Positions 16,719 through 24,209 of a DNA stretch of 64,000 bases are shown here, piece by piece (within the stretch, counting starts at the first letter, position 1; every line of letters begins with the position of its first letter). This stretch comes from Panacagrimonas sp052389915 (GTDB lineage: Bacteria > Pseudomonadota > Gammaproteobacteria > Nevskiales > Nevskiaceae), in assembly GCA_052389915.1 (NCBI GenBank), contig JBQTHL010000015.1, positions 62,001-126,000 of the forward strand, written 5' to 3'. A program made the position numbers and the translations under genes. The notes beneath the pieces were generated by a model that saw nothing but the letters and a program-made list of their open reading frames with translations, did not search any database and was not told where the DNA came from.

Positions 16719-17801
16719 ATGAACTCCGAATCTTCGTCCCGCGGTCCCCTGCTCGTCACCGGCGCTGCCGGTTTCATCGGCTCCTGCCTCGTGCGGCAAC
16801 TCATTGCCGAGACCGATGAGCGCGTAGTGTCCTTCGACGCGCTGACCTACGCCGGCAACCCGCTGTCGCTGGGCGAGGCGCTGCATTCGCCGCGCCACAC
16901 GCTGATCCGCGGCGACATCCGCGATACCGAGGCCGTGCACGCTGCCATCGCCGTACACCGTCCGCGCGCCATCCTGCATCTGGCAGCCGAAAGCCACGTC
17001 GATCGCTCGATACACGGGCCGACGGAATTCATCACGACCAACGTCGTCGGCACGATGGTGTTGCTGCAAGCGGCGCTGGCGTATTGGCGCGAGTTGCCGG
17101 AGCCACAGCACAGTGCGTTCCGCTTCCATCACATTTCCACCGACGAGGTGTTCGGCTCCCTCGGCGCCGCCGATCCGGCCTTCACCGAGACGACAGCGTA
17201 TTCCCCCAACTCGCCGTACTCCGCGAGCAAGGCCGGGTCCGATCATCTGGTGCGCGCCTGGCATCACACCTACCGCCTGCCCACCCTGATGACCAACTGC
17301 TCGAACAACTACGGGCCGTACCAGTTCCCGGAGAAACTCATCCCGCTGATGATTGCCAACGCCCTCGCCGGCAAGCCCTTGCCGGTCTACGGCGACGGCG
17401 CCAACGTGCGCGACTGGCTGTACGTGGACGATCACGCGCGTGCGCTGCGGGTGGTGCTGGAGCGCGGCGTGGTGGGCGAGACCTACAACGTCGGCGGCAA
17501 GGCCGAGCGGCGCAATCTCGACGTGGTGCATCGGCTCTGCGAAATCTTGAACGAACGTGAGCCCGCTTCAGCTCCGCACGAGCGCCTCATCACTTTCGTC
17601 AAAGACCGGCCCGGCCACGACCGGCGCTATGCCATCGACTCGCGCCGGATCGAGCGCGACTTAAGCTGGACGCCGCGCGAGAGTTTCGAGACGGGTCTCG
17701 CAAAAACCGTGGGCTGGTATCTGGCCAACAGCGAGTGGGTGCAGACCGTACAGTCGGGCGAGTATCAGCGCTGGATCGAGCGCAATTACGCGGCGCGGTA
17801 G
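16719..17801 (+). CDS. rfbB: dTDP-glucose 4,6-dehydratase
   Basis: This NAD-dependent extended SDR converts dTDP-glucose to dTDP-4-keto-6-deoxyglucose, on the path to dTDP-rhamnose and other deoxysugars. In the 360-residue protein the Rossmann motif is TGAAGFIG (residues 14-21). The active-site threonine-acid segment is STDEVFGSLG and the catalytic Tyr-Lys is in YSASKAGSDHL. NCSNNYGPYQFPEKLIP and GDGANVRDWLYVDDH are hallmark stretches of RmlB. The usual partners rmlA, rmlC and rmlD are not in this window, so it is either a stand-alone copy or its partners lie elsewhere. Confidence 0.92.
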   Translation: MNSESSSRGPLLVTGAAGFIGSCLVRQLIAETDERVVSFDALTYAGNPLSLGEALHSPRHTLIRGDIRDTEAVHAAIAVHRPRAILHLAAESHVDRSIHGPTEFITTNVVGTMVLLQAALAYWRELPEPQHSAFRFHHISTDEVFGSLGAADPAFTETTAYSPNSPYSASKAGSDHLVRAWHHTYRLPTLMTNCSNNYGPYQFPEKLIPLMIANALAGKPLPVYGDGANVRDWLYVDDHARALRVVLERGVVGETYNVGGKAERRNLDVVHRLCEILNEREPASAPHERLITFVKDRPGHDRRYAIDSRRIERDLSWTPRESFETGLAKTVGWYLANSEWVQTVQSGEYQRWIERNYAAR

Positions 17802-17848
17802 AGAGCGCCAAGATTTCCTGTAAGCGCGGAGTGCGCCGCTGGCGCGGA

Positions 17849-18122
17849 TCATCTTGCGCGCGCTCGCCGAGCGCCGTTGGTGCCCGAAACCAACCGCACG
17901 TTGTACGGCGTGCCCAGGCTGCTGGTGACGGTGCTGCTGCCCATCCAGCGCGGCGACGCCGATCGGGTCATAGATTCCGAGGCCGAGGTTGATAGACGAC
18001 ACCGCGCACACGTCGATGACGGTGGCGGTGACGTTGAAAGTGGTGGACGTGACGGCCGCACTCGCGCTGGCGGAAGCCAGAGCAAGCATGGCCACGGAAA
18101 AATGGCGGGCTGACGATTCCAT
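17849..18122 (-). pseudogene. Truncated, frameshifted spore coat U domain protein
   Basis: An ATG at 18122 starts a signal peptide and mature N-terminus (TSTTFNVTATVIDVCAVSS, then LGLGIYDPIGVAALDG) typical of spore-coat-U/CsuA-B-like fimbrial subunits. After ALDG the frame shifts: removing one G restores SSTVTSSLGTPYNVRLVSGTNG, the next conserved block. The sequence then hits a stop at 17849, about half way through a normal domain of roughly 140-160 residues. With a frameshift and a missing C-terminal half, this is a decaying remnant. No chaperone or usher genes are near. Confidence 0.75.
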
Positions 18123-18255
18123 GACGCACTCCAGGGAAGACTGGAGCCCCAGGAGCAGGAAACGGTGCCCAGGCCGCCAAAACCAATGCACCGACAAACC
18201 GGGCAGCTACTTGCCTGCGCCATGGCTGACCGGCGGGCCAGCCTACCGAGGGTTT

Positions 18256-18756
18256 CTAGCTCAGCAGTTCCCGCACACGCTCGTCGCGCTTGCCATGCAG
18301 CTTCTCTTCGCGGGCGTTCAGCCGGTACAGCGCCGCGATCTCCGGATCGGGCTCTGACTGTGCCCAGCGCTCGTACCCGTCGTGACCGTCATTCTCCGCC
18401 GTGGTCAGAAAGGCGAAGAAATCCGAATTGACCGACTCGCGCTCGGGCGCCTGCAAACTCGCGGCATAAGGGTTGTCCGCATCTACCGGCAGGGGCAACT
18501 CGCCGCCACCCAAAAGACCGAAGGCTTTTGCCAGGCGCTCGGCATGCAGCCTTTCTTCCCGCGCGTTGCGCAGGAGCAACTGCTTAGCTTCCTCGTTCGA
18601 TACCTTCGCCGCCAGATCGTGATAGAAACTTTCGCCGGCGGCCTCGATCATCGACATCACGCGGAGATCGTCGAGCGATGGGCGGCTGCGCTGATAAAGC
18701 AGGTTCACGGCATCGAAAGAAGCACCGGGGTAACCGGTTGGAATCGACATCTTCAT
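18256..18756 (-). CDS. Ferritin-like / rubrerythrin-type diiron protein
   Basis: This 166-residue four-helix-bundle protein has repeated diiron-ligand patterns. EAAGESFYHDLA and NAREERLHAERL form the first half; TTAENDGHDGYERWA and LNAREEKLHGKR form the second (each with E...ExxH). No rubredoxin-like CxxC domain is attached, so it is a ferritin-like domain protein rather than full rubrerythrin. Likely roles are iron handling or peroxide reduction. It is transcribed in the same direction as the ferredoxin gene 93 bp upstream, with which it could share a function, though this is not certain. Confidence 0.82.
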   Translation of the reverse strand: MKMSIPTGYPGASFDAVNLLYQRSRPSLDDLRVMSMIEAAGESFYHDLAAKVSNEEAKQLLLRNAREERLHAERLAKAFGLLGGGELPLPVDADNPYAASLQAPERESVNSDFFAFLTTAENDGHDGYERWAQSEPDPEIAALYRLNAREEKLHGKRDERVRELLS

Positions 18757-18849
18757 GGGCTCTCCTCCTCAGGTCACAGCGATGGCGGACGCTAGCATGC
18801 CACTCGGGGTTTCAGCCCCCCAGTTGGAGGGGCAGGCATTCCGGACCGA

Positions 18850-19170
18850 TCAGATCTGTCGCGCCGGAACTCGCAACACCAGGCCATCCAGATCCGGATT
18901 CGAGAGCAACTGGCAGGCCAGGCGGCTATTGGGCTTCGGATCGAGCGCGCATTCGAGCGTCATCCGCTCATCGGCACTCGCGTTGGGCAAACACACCGAC
19001 GAGACGGAATCGACGTACACGTGGCAGGTGGCGCAGCTACAGCAGCCACCACAGTCGCCCAGGATTCCGGCGATGCCGCCATCGATCGCCGCTTGCATCA
19101 GGTTCGCTCCGTCAACCGCGTCGATCCCACGACGAGTGCCATCGGGTTCCAAGAAGATGATGCGGGTCAT
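18850..19170 (-). CDS. [2Fe-2S] ferredoxin, adrenodoxin/putidaredoxin type
   Basis: This is a 106-residue electron carrier. Cluster ligands follow the adrenodoxin pattern C-x5-C-x2-C (in DCGGCCSCATC) with a distant fourth Cys in LACQL. The ATG at 19170 (MTRIIFLEPDG) is the natural start; the open frame before it has no ferredoxin character. Extra cysteines lie beside the ligands. Such ferredoxins usually serve cytochrome P450s or dioxygenases; none is adjacent here, so its partner is unknown. It lies 46 bp downstream of prpF on the same strand. Confidence 0.87.
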   Translation of the reverse strand: MTRIIFLEPDGTRRGIDAVDGANLMQAAIDGGIAGILGDCGGCCSCATCHVYVDSVSSVCLPNASADERMTLECALDPKPNSRLACQLLSNPDLDGLVLRVPARQI

Positions 19171-19216
19171 ATCGGGGATCGCTTTCGAGCACAGGTCTGC
19201 GTGCTCGTGAACCGGC

Positions 19217-20419
19217 TCAGAACGCATCGCCCGGCACGCGCACCCAGCCTTCCATCAGCACGCGCGCGCTGCGGCTCATGATGGCCTTCTTCACCACCCA
19301 CTGGCCGTTCTCCTGCGTGGCCTGCGCGCCGACTCTCAAGGTGCCGGAGGGATGACCGAAGCGCACCGCCTCACGCGCAATGCCGCCGGCCGCGAGATTC
19401 ACCAAGGTGCCGGGAATCGCCGCCGCCGTGCCGATGGCCACGGCCGCCGTACCCATCATCGCGTGATGCAGCTTGCCCATGGAGAGCGCGCGCACGTTGA
19501 GGTCGATTTCGCCCGCCTTGATCTGCTTTCCGCTGGACGAGATGTAGTCCGTCGGCGGCGCCACGAACGCGACTTTCGGCGTGTGCTGGCGCTTGGCCGC
19601 CTCCGACACGCCCTTGATCAGGCCCATGCGCAGCGCACCGTAAGCGCGGATCGTCTCGAACCTGGCGAGTGCTTCAGGCTTGGTGTTGATGGCCTCGCGC
19701 AGTTCGGTGCCGGTGTAGCCGATCTCGGCCGCGTTCACGAACACGGTCGGGATGCCGGCGTTGATCATCGTCGCCTTGAGCGTGCCGATGCCCGGTACCA
19801 CGAGGTCATCGACGAGATTCCCCGTGGGAAACATCGAGCCGCCGCCATCACCATCGCCTTCATCGGCCGGATCGAGGAATTCGATCTGCACTTCGGCCGC
19901 CGGAAAGGTCACGCCGTCGAGTTCGAAGTCGCCGGTCTCCTGCACCTGGCCGTTGGTGATGGGCACGTGCGCGATGATCGTCTTGGCAATCTGCACCTGC
20001 CAGATGCGCACCGTGCAGATGCCGTTCTGCGGAACACGCGCCGGATCCACAATCCCGTTGCTGATTGCGAACGAGCCCACGGCGGCGGTGAGATTGCCGC
20101 AGTTGCCCGACCAATCGACGAAGGCTTTGTCGATCGACACCTGACCGAACATGTAGTCCACGTCGTGATCCGCCTTGCTGCTCTTGGCGAGGATCACGGT
20201 CTTGGAGGTGGAGGATGTGGCGCCGCCCATGCCATCGATCTGTGCGCCATAGGGATCGGGCGAGCCGATCACGCGCAGCAGCAGCTTGTCGCGCGCCTCG
20301 CCCGCGACCTGGCAACGTGCGGGCAGGTCGGTGAGCTTGAAGAACACGCCCTTGCTGGTGCCACCGCGGACGTAGGTGGCGGGGATTTTGATTTGCGGGA
20401 CGTGGCTCATCGGTGTCAT
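19217..20419 (-). CDS. prpF: 2-methylaconitate cis-trans isomerase PrpF
   Basis: PrpF works with AcnD in the 2-methylcitrate cycle, isomerising the 2-methylaconitate made by AcnD so that it can be hydrated to 2-methylisocitrate. The 400-residue protein has the family N-terminus ATYVRGGTSKGVFF, the DPYGAQIDGMGGATSSTSK stretch and the NCGNLTAAVG region with the conserved Cys. The start is the ATG at 20419 or 20410. The DUF559 frame upstream ends inside the first of these (ATGA overlap). In most genomes prpF directly follows acnD; here about 4.3 kb of unrelated DNA separates them, so the two may no longer share a transcript. Confidence 0.93.
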   Translation of the reverse strand: MTPMSHVPQIKIPATYVRGGTSKGVFFKLTDLPARCQVAGEARDKLLLRVIGSPDPYGAQIDGMGGATSSTSKTVILAKSSKADHDVDYMFGQVSIDKAFVDWSGNCGNLTAAVGSFAISNGIVDPARVPQNGICTVRIWQVQIAKTIIAHVPITNGQVQETGDFELDGVTFPAAEVQIEFLDPADEGDGDGGGSMFPTGNLVDDLVVPGIGTLKATMINAGIPTVFVNAAEIGYTGTELREAINTKPEALARFETIRAYGALRMGLIKGVSEAAKRQHTPKVAFVAPPTDYISSSGKQIKAGEIDLNVRALSMGKLHHAMMGTAAVAIGTAAAIPGTLVNLAAGGIAREAVRFGHPSGTLRVGAQATQENGQWVVKKAIMSRSARVLMEGWVRVPGDAF

Positions 20420-20832
20420 CCAGTAGTTGAACGCATTGCACCCCTCTCCCCTTGCGGGAGAGGGGCCGGGGGAGAGGGGGAGTTGACGGGAGGCCTCTCG
20501 CCATCAGCAACCACCTCCCAAATCGCAGCCAGCACCGCGTCCGTGTCCTTCAAGATATCCGTGTTCCAGAATCGCATCACCTTGAACCCTTCGCCTACCA
20601 GCCAAGCATCGCGTTCCCGGTCATGCGCATTGTCATTGTGCTGCCCGCCATCCGCCTCAACGATCACGCGCGCCCCGAAGTGCACGAAGTCCACCACGTA
20701 GGGCCCGATGGGCTGCTGACGGCGGAACTTCTGTCCATCGAGCCGATGGGCCCGCAGATGCCGCCACAACAGGCTTTCGGCATCCGTCATGTTCTGGCGG
20801 AGAGATTTGGCGAATTGTTGTTGGTGCGTCAC
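20416..20832 (-). CDS. DUF559 endonuclease-like protein with a repeat-encoded C-terminus
   Basis: This 138-residue protein starts at a GTG. Residues 1-115 match DUF559, a PD-(D/E)XK/Vsr-like fold: SLRQNMTDAESLLWRHLR, FRRQQPIGPYVVDFV and the probable metal-binding EADGGQH. The last 25 residues (SPSPPAPLPQGERG and onward) are translated from the CTCTCCC/GGGAGAG palindrome and so are not native protein. Copies of the same palindrome family lie on both sides. DUF559 genes occur singly and scattered in many genomes. Activity is unproven; a role in moving or repairing DNA at such repeats is only a hypothesis. Confidence 0.8.
   Translation of the reverse strand: MTHQQQFAKSLRQNMTDAESLLWRHLRAHRLDGQKFRRQQPIGPYVVDFVHFGARVIVEADGGQHNDNAHDRERDAWLVGEGFKVMRFWNTDILKDTDAVLAAIWEVVADGERPPVNSPSPPAPLPQGERGAMRSTTG
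20441..20480. repeat. CTCTCCC/GGGAGAG palindrome, copy 1
   Basis: A GC-rich palindrome with arms CCCCTCTCCCC and GGGAGAGGGG sits inside the 3' end of the DUF559 frame, 21 bp before prpF. It encodes the foreign-looking tail of the DUF559 protein. Related sequence recurs at 20841-21009 and 27371-27478. Confidence 0.8.
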
Positions 20833-20840
20833 GTCAACGT

Positions 20841-21009
20841 CCCTCCTCTCCCCCGATGGGGATTTTGGGAGTGCAACAAGGGCACTCCAAAAATCCCCAT
20901 CGCCTCTCCCGCGAGGGGAGAGGGGCTTACGCGATATCTCAAACGCCTGCGCATGACCGGCCTTTCTCCCCTCCCCCCTAGCGGGGGAGGGGCCGGGGGA
21001 GAGGGGGGA
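20841..21009. repeat. CTCTCCC/GGGAGAG palindromes, copies 2 and 3
   Basis: Two adjacent inverted repeats lie directly upstream of the DUF559 start. The first (20841-20932) nests CCTCTCCC, GATGGGGATTTT and GGAGTGC arms that return as GCACTCC, AAAATCCCCATC and GGGGAGAGG. The second (about 20966-21009) is a plain CTCCCCTCCCCC...GGGGGAGGGG palindrome. Together they fill the gap between the DUF559 gene and the SRPBCC gene. Confidence 0.8.
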
Positions 21010-21011
21010 CG

Positions 21012-21461
21012 TTACCCCTCATCCCGAATCTGCGGTTCGACCACATGAGCCAGCAGCGTCAGCGACTCCTGCCAGCCGAGATAGCAGAACTCGACCGGGA
21101 TGACATCCGGGATGCCCTCCTGCACCACGCTCAACTCGGTGCCGCAGGCCACCGCCTTGAACTCGACCGTGATCTCCATCTGTCCCGGCAGGTTCGGGTC
21201 GTCGAACACGTCGTTGTAGCGAATACGCTCGTGCGGCGTCAGCTCGAGGTAGGTGCCGCCAAAGCTGCGGCTGCCGCCTGTGCCGAAGTTGGTGAAGGAC
21301 ATCCTGTGCACGCCGCCGACGCGAACATCGTTCTCGTGCACCGTACCGGTGAAGCCGTGCGGCGGCAGCCATTTGCACCTCGCCGCCGAATCCAGGAAGG
21401 CGCGGTAGACGCGCTCGGGCGGGGCCTTGAGAACGCGGTGAAGTCGGACGGTGCCGGGCAT
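21012..21461 (-). CDS. SRPBCC (AHSA1-like) domain protein
   Basis: This is a 149-residue START/AHA1-like ligand-binding domain protein. The N-terminus VRLHRVLKAPPERVYRAFLD and the central GGTYLELTPHERIRYNDVF are standard for SRPBCC ATPase-homologue (AHSA1) proteins, and GWQESLTLLAHVVE is the C-terminal helix. The ATG at 21461 gives the family length. It is close downstream (20 bp) of the rhodanese gene and probably co-transcribed. The ligand is unknown. Confidence 0.82.
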   Translation of the reverse strand: MPGTVRLHRVLKAPPERVYRAFLDSAARCKWLPPHGFTGTVHENDVRVGGVHRMSFTNFGTGGSRSFGGTYLELTPHERIRYNDVFDDPNLPGQMEITVEFKAVACGTELSVVQEGIPDVIPVEFCYLGWQESLTLLAHVVEPQIRDEG

Positions 21462-21481
21462 GGAATTTCTCCGGTTTGGGT

Positions 21482-21890
21482 TCAGGTCTTGTGCTTGGGT
21501 TGATACGGGACGATCTCGCCGCCGCCCTGCTTCCAGGCGCCGAAACCTCCCGCGACATGGCAGACCTTGGACAGCCCCATGTCCTGCAGGGTTGCCGTGG
21601 ACAGCGCGGACCGCAGACCGCCCGCGCAATACAGCACGAAGGTCTTGTCCTCGCCGAAGACCGGCTTGTAGTACGGACTCTCCGGATCCACCCAGAACTC
21701 GAGCATGCCGCGCGGCGCGTGGAAGGCACCGGGAATCATGCCCTCGCGTTCCAGCTCCCGCGGATCGCGGATGTCGACGAAGACCACGTCCGTCTGGCCG
21801 AGCTTCATCTTCGCCTCGTCGAGGCTCAGCGTCTGAATCCGCTCGTTGGCGGCGGCGACGAGTTGCTTGATTCCGACTTTCAGCGGCATG
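21482..21890 (-). CDS. Single-domain rhodanese-like protein
   Basis: From the ATG at 21890 (MPLKVGIKQLV) this is 135 residues. It has the rhodanese core FVDIRDPRELEREGMIPGAFHAPRGMLEF and the active-site loop with the sulfur-carrying Cys in VLYCAGGLRSA, followed by HVAGGFGAWK. It probably transfers sulfane sulfur, for example to cyanide or a thiol carrier. It sits upstream of and close to the SRPBCC gene on the same strand. It lies at the edge of the accessory stretch between prpF and acnD. Confidence 0.87.
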
Positions 21891-21949
21891 ACGGTCTCCG
21901 TTTTGCCCGCTTCAGGTTGCCGGCGGTTTCGCGGCACAGCTCGTAACTT

Positions 21950-22038
21950 GTAGGGCGGGTTAGACGCGGCTTCTTGCGTCGTAACCCGCCGATTCCGCGG
22001 AAGGCGGGTTACGCGATGAAACCGCTAACCCGCCCTAC
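21950..22038. repeat. GTAGGGCGGGTTA palindromic element, copy 1
   Basis: An approximately 89-bp imperfect palindrome begins GTAGGGCGGGTTA and ends TAACCCGCCCTAC, with inner GTAACCCGCC / GGCGGGTTAC arms. It is the first of three closely matching copies, the others being at 22121-22206 and 22703-22790. It is non-coding and REP/MITE-like. Confidence 0.85.
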
Positions 22039-22120
22039 TGCACTAACAGTCTCAGGGCGGGAGCAGGCTCCCCGCCTCGTCGTGTACCCGTCGCGTCTCA
22101 GGTACGGCTACAAGATACAA

Positions 22121-22206
22121 GGGCGGGTTAGCCGTGCGGTTTGCGGCGTAACCCGCCGGTTTCGCGGAAGGCGGGTTACGCGATGAAGCCGCCAACCCGT
22201 CCTACT
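22121..22206. repeat. GTAGGGCGGGTTA palindromic element, copy 2
   Basis: This is the same element as at 21950, in the same orientation with about a dozen base differences (for example GCCGTGCGGTTTGCGGC in the left half). It lies 18 bp beyond the stop codon of the Rap1a-like gene. Confidence 0.85.
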
Positions 22207-22224
22207 GCACTACTCGCTTGTCAA

Positions 22225-22602
22225 TCATCTGCATGGGAATGCATCGCGAACAGCATTCATCGCAAGCTGTGCAGCGGCTAGATGCAGATATTCTGGGTTT
22301 TCTTCAAGCCACTTAACGGTTATGCGCACAACCTGCCCGACTGTAGCCTCATCTGGTAAGCATGCATCCAGAGTCGGCGGTCTTGCCGACGCAGGTAGCG
22401 TCGCGATGTAACTGAACACCGTCATGATCGCTGCGATGGTACCGAGGCACTCGCCCTGCTCTAAACTGTTACTACGCTTTTCGTTATTAAGAACCGAATT
22501 GCAGCCACGAAGCACCGTGCTGCCGCTGATTGCAACCTCTGCATTGGCAAGGTTTGCGACTAACAACATCGCGGTACTCAGGAATGCTGCTCGCAATCTC
22601 AT
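22225..22602 (-). CDS. Rap1a/Tai-type immunity protein
   Basis: This 125-residue periplasmic protein has a signal peptide (MRLRAAFLSTAMLLVANLANA). The mature part carries the cysteine and helix pattern of the Rap1a/Tai immunity family: GCNSVL, ECLGTIAAIM, ACLPDEATVGQVVRITVKWLEENPEYLHLAAAQ and the terminal AFPC. Family members bind and neutralise type VI secretion peptidoglycan amidases (Ssp/Tae class) in the periplasm. No effector or T6SS gene is nearby, so it is an orphan. Base composition is visibly less GC-rich than the neighbours, and matching palindromic elements flank it, suggesting acquisition. Confidence 0.75.
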   Translation of the reverse strand: MRLRAAFLSTAMLLVANLANAEVAISGSTVLRGCNSVLNNEKRSNSLEQGECLGTIAAIMTVFSYIATLPASARPPTLDACLPDEATVGQVVRITVKWLEENPEYLHLAAAQLAMNAVRDAFPCR

Positions 22603-22702
22603 TTCGTTTATCTTCTATTCAGCGTATCGAGACGTCGGCTAGGACGCAGGACTGGGGGTCGTTTGACTGGGGATCGAACTGTCATGATTGTCGTAGAAAT
22701 CC

Positions 22703-22790
22703 TAGGGCGGGTTAGACGCGGCTGTTTGCGTCGTAACCCGCCGATTCCGCGGAAGGCGGGTTACGCGATGAAGCCGCTAACCCGCCCTAC
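22703..22790. repeat. GTAGGGCGGGTTA palindromic element, copy 3
   Basis: This third copy of the element is nearly identical to the one at 21950 and in the same orientation. Together with copy 2 it brackets the Rap1a-like gene as a direct repeat. Confidence 0.85.
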
Positions 22791-22809
22791 TGCGCTGCGG
22801 TCCCTCGGA

Positions 22810-22889
22810 CGTAGGGTGGGCAAGCAGCTTCATCGTTTGCCCACGCGGGCCGGTGAAACCGTGGGCAGATGAAGCCTGCCCACCCTACG
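22810..22889. repeat. GTAGGGTGGGCA palindromic element
   Basis: An approximately 80-bp imperfect palindrome has ends CGTAGGGTGGGCA and TGCCCACCCTACG and inner GTTTGCCCACG / CGTGGGC arms. It is a different sequence from the three GGGTTA copies but shares the GTAGGG/CCCTAC ends. It lies just downstream of the SIR2-like gene and may stop its transcript. Confidence 0.8.
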
Positions 22890-22904
22890 GTTCCTAATTT
22901 ACCA

Positions 22905-23879
22905 TCAACCATCTCCATACCAGTCCTGGAACTCCAAGATGCTCGCTCGACGAACGAGGGTGATCTCGCGCGCCAAAACGCTGCTCCAGTAGTTGACGCG
23001 CTGTTCCTGTTCGCCAGCACCGTCCCATTCGACGATTCGAACTGGCACGCGCGAAGCGTTATGCAACAATGAATTCAGATGCTCGTCATCACCGCCGTAA
23101 CCAACCACTACGATTTCTGCGGACTCCGAGATCGCCTCTGCCAACTTGCGCCAGTAGGCTGTTAGGAGTTCGGAAGCACTAATGACGGTTGGTTTATGTT
23201 TGAAATGAGTCAGAACAATGTGTGAACTCACCACGTCATCTTTTTCAGCCAATTCGCACTGGTGGAGCTTCAAGACATTGTCGTTTCTGTCGACGAACAA
23301 GGGCGACCCGTGCAGGTGTAAGTAGTACCCGAAGGTGCGTCCGAATTTTCTTTCGAGATTTTCGGCCTTGAAGCCTGAGTTATGAAATCCATCAACGAGG
23401 GCACCGCTATAACCCTTAAGGACCTCTCTCTCGATAAGCGGCTGATACAACAAATTGTCGTAATTGAGGGTCGCTACGTGGGAGTTAGTGTCTAGCAGGA
23501 AGTTCGCCAACGCCCCGACAAACTCCCCTGGCAACGCTCCTTCGTATTTATGAAACTGGAGCGCGACCTGATAAATGAATTTCCGCACCGCCACAGGAAA
23601 TGCTTGGCCTTCCTCACTGAGCCAGTGAATGCGCGAACCTCCGAGCCCGCTCAAAAATTCACTGGCCGACAATGCGAGCTGAAGAACATCAAGGTCGTTC
23701 TCTCCGTGTGGCCTGTCATTATTGTCTTGCGGCAGGCAATCGCAAATAAGTTTCTTACTCGCATCGTCCAGCAAATCCCCACTATCCCAAACGTTCCCAA
23801 TTGAGCGATCTAAGGGAAAAAAGTCTTGGTCCAACGCCATCCCGAGGCCATTGCCGAAGATTAGGATTTTCCTCGTCAT
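22905..23879 (-). CDS. SIR2-like domain protein (putative defence gene)
   Basis: This 324-residue protein starts at the ATG at 23879 (MTRKILIFGNG). The pieces of a SIR2-like NAD-binding fold are visible in order: IFGNGLG near residue 7 (phosphate loop), ATLNYDNLLYQ around residues 137-147 (the N.D position of sirtuins), GYYLHLHGSPLF near residue 186 (the catalytic-His position) and VVVGYGGDDEHLNSLL near 270. No zinc-finger cysteines are seen, unlike deacetylase sirtuins. Such SIR2-like domains are usually NAD-degrading effectors or short defence proteins; this one has no fused domain. Codon usage is markedly less GC-rich than the surroundings, consistent with transfer. Function is inferred only. 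Confidence 0.65.
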   Translation of the reverse strand: MTRKILIFGNGLGMALDQDFFPLDRSIGNVWDSGDLLDDASKKLICDCLPQDNNDRPHGENDLDVLQLALSASEFLSGLGGSRIHWLSEEGQAFPVAVRKFIYQVALQFHKYEGALPGEFVGALANFLLDTNSHVATLNYDNLLYQPLIEREVLKGYSGALVDGFHNSGFKAENLERKFGRTFGYYLHLHGSPLFVDRNDNVLKLHQCELAEKDDVVSSHIVLTHFKHKPTVISASELLTAYWRKLAEAISESAEIVVVGYGGDDEHLNSLLHNASRVPVRIVEWDGAGEQEQRVNYWSSVLAREITLVRRASILEFQDWYGDG

Positions 23880-23904
23880 GATTGGAATCAAAACTCAAAT
23901 CCGA

Positions 23905-24207
23905 TCAAGCAGCCTTCGTCGAAGCTAGAAAATCCATCACAAACCGCTGCAGCACGCCACCCGCCTGGTACATCAACACTTCCTCATCCGAGTCCAGCCG
24001 GCAAGTCATCGGCACTTCGAGCTTCTCGCCGTTTCTGCGCGTGATCACCAGATTCAGCGTGGTACGCGGCGCGAGCTTGCCGGTGACGGTAGGTCTCGGT
24101 GGCATCGATGCCGAGGGTCAGGCGCGTGGTGCCCGGCTTGAACTCCAGCGGCAGCACGCCCATGCCGATGAGGTTGGTGCGGTGGATGCGCTCGAAGCTC
24201 TCGGCGG
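23905..24207 (-). pseudogene. Broken duplicate of the acnD 3' end
   Basis: This segment is a second copy of the last 305 bp of acnD (24762-25066), at roughly 85-90 % identity by eye. It carries a 2-base deletion near 24090 that shifts the frame: RTNLIGMGVLPLEFKPGTTR before it and PRTTLNLVI after it are in different frames. Nothing of the other two thousand bases of acnD is present. The homology ends exactly at the 3' end of the toxin gene. It cannot make a functional enzyme. A 66-residue frame starting at 24105 is a relic, not a gene. Confidence 0.88.
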
Positions 24208-24209
24208 TC

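Noticed and set aside
18122..18256. Possible cyclic-di-GMP (GEMM-I) riboswitch in the leader of the spore-coat-U relic
   Set aside because: Only a short GTAGC...CCGGTT stretch resembles the 3' part of GEMM-I; the 5' half would fall in the ferritin-like coding sequence and the core motifs are missing.
21012..21890. Fusion of the rhodanese and SRPBCC frames
   Set aside because: Overlapping long frames suggest it, but each domain has its own ATG and a 20-bp gap separates the true genes.
23905..24105. 66-residue ORF similar to the AcnD C-terminus
   Set aside because: It is the 3' part of a frameshifted duplicate of acnD and cannot form a domain; listed as a pseudogene instead.
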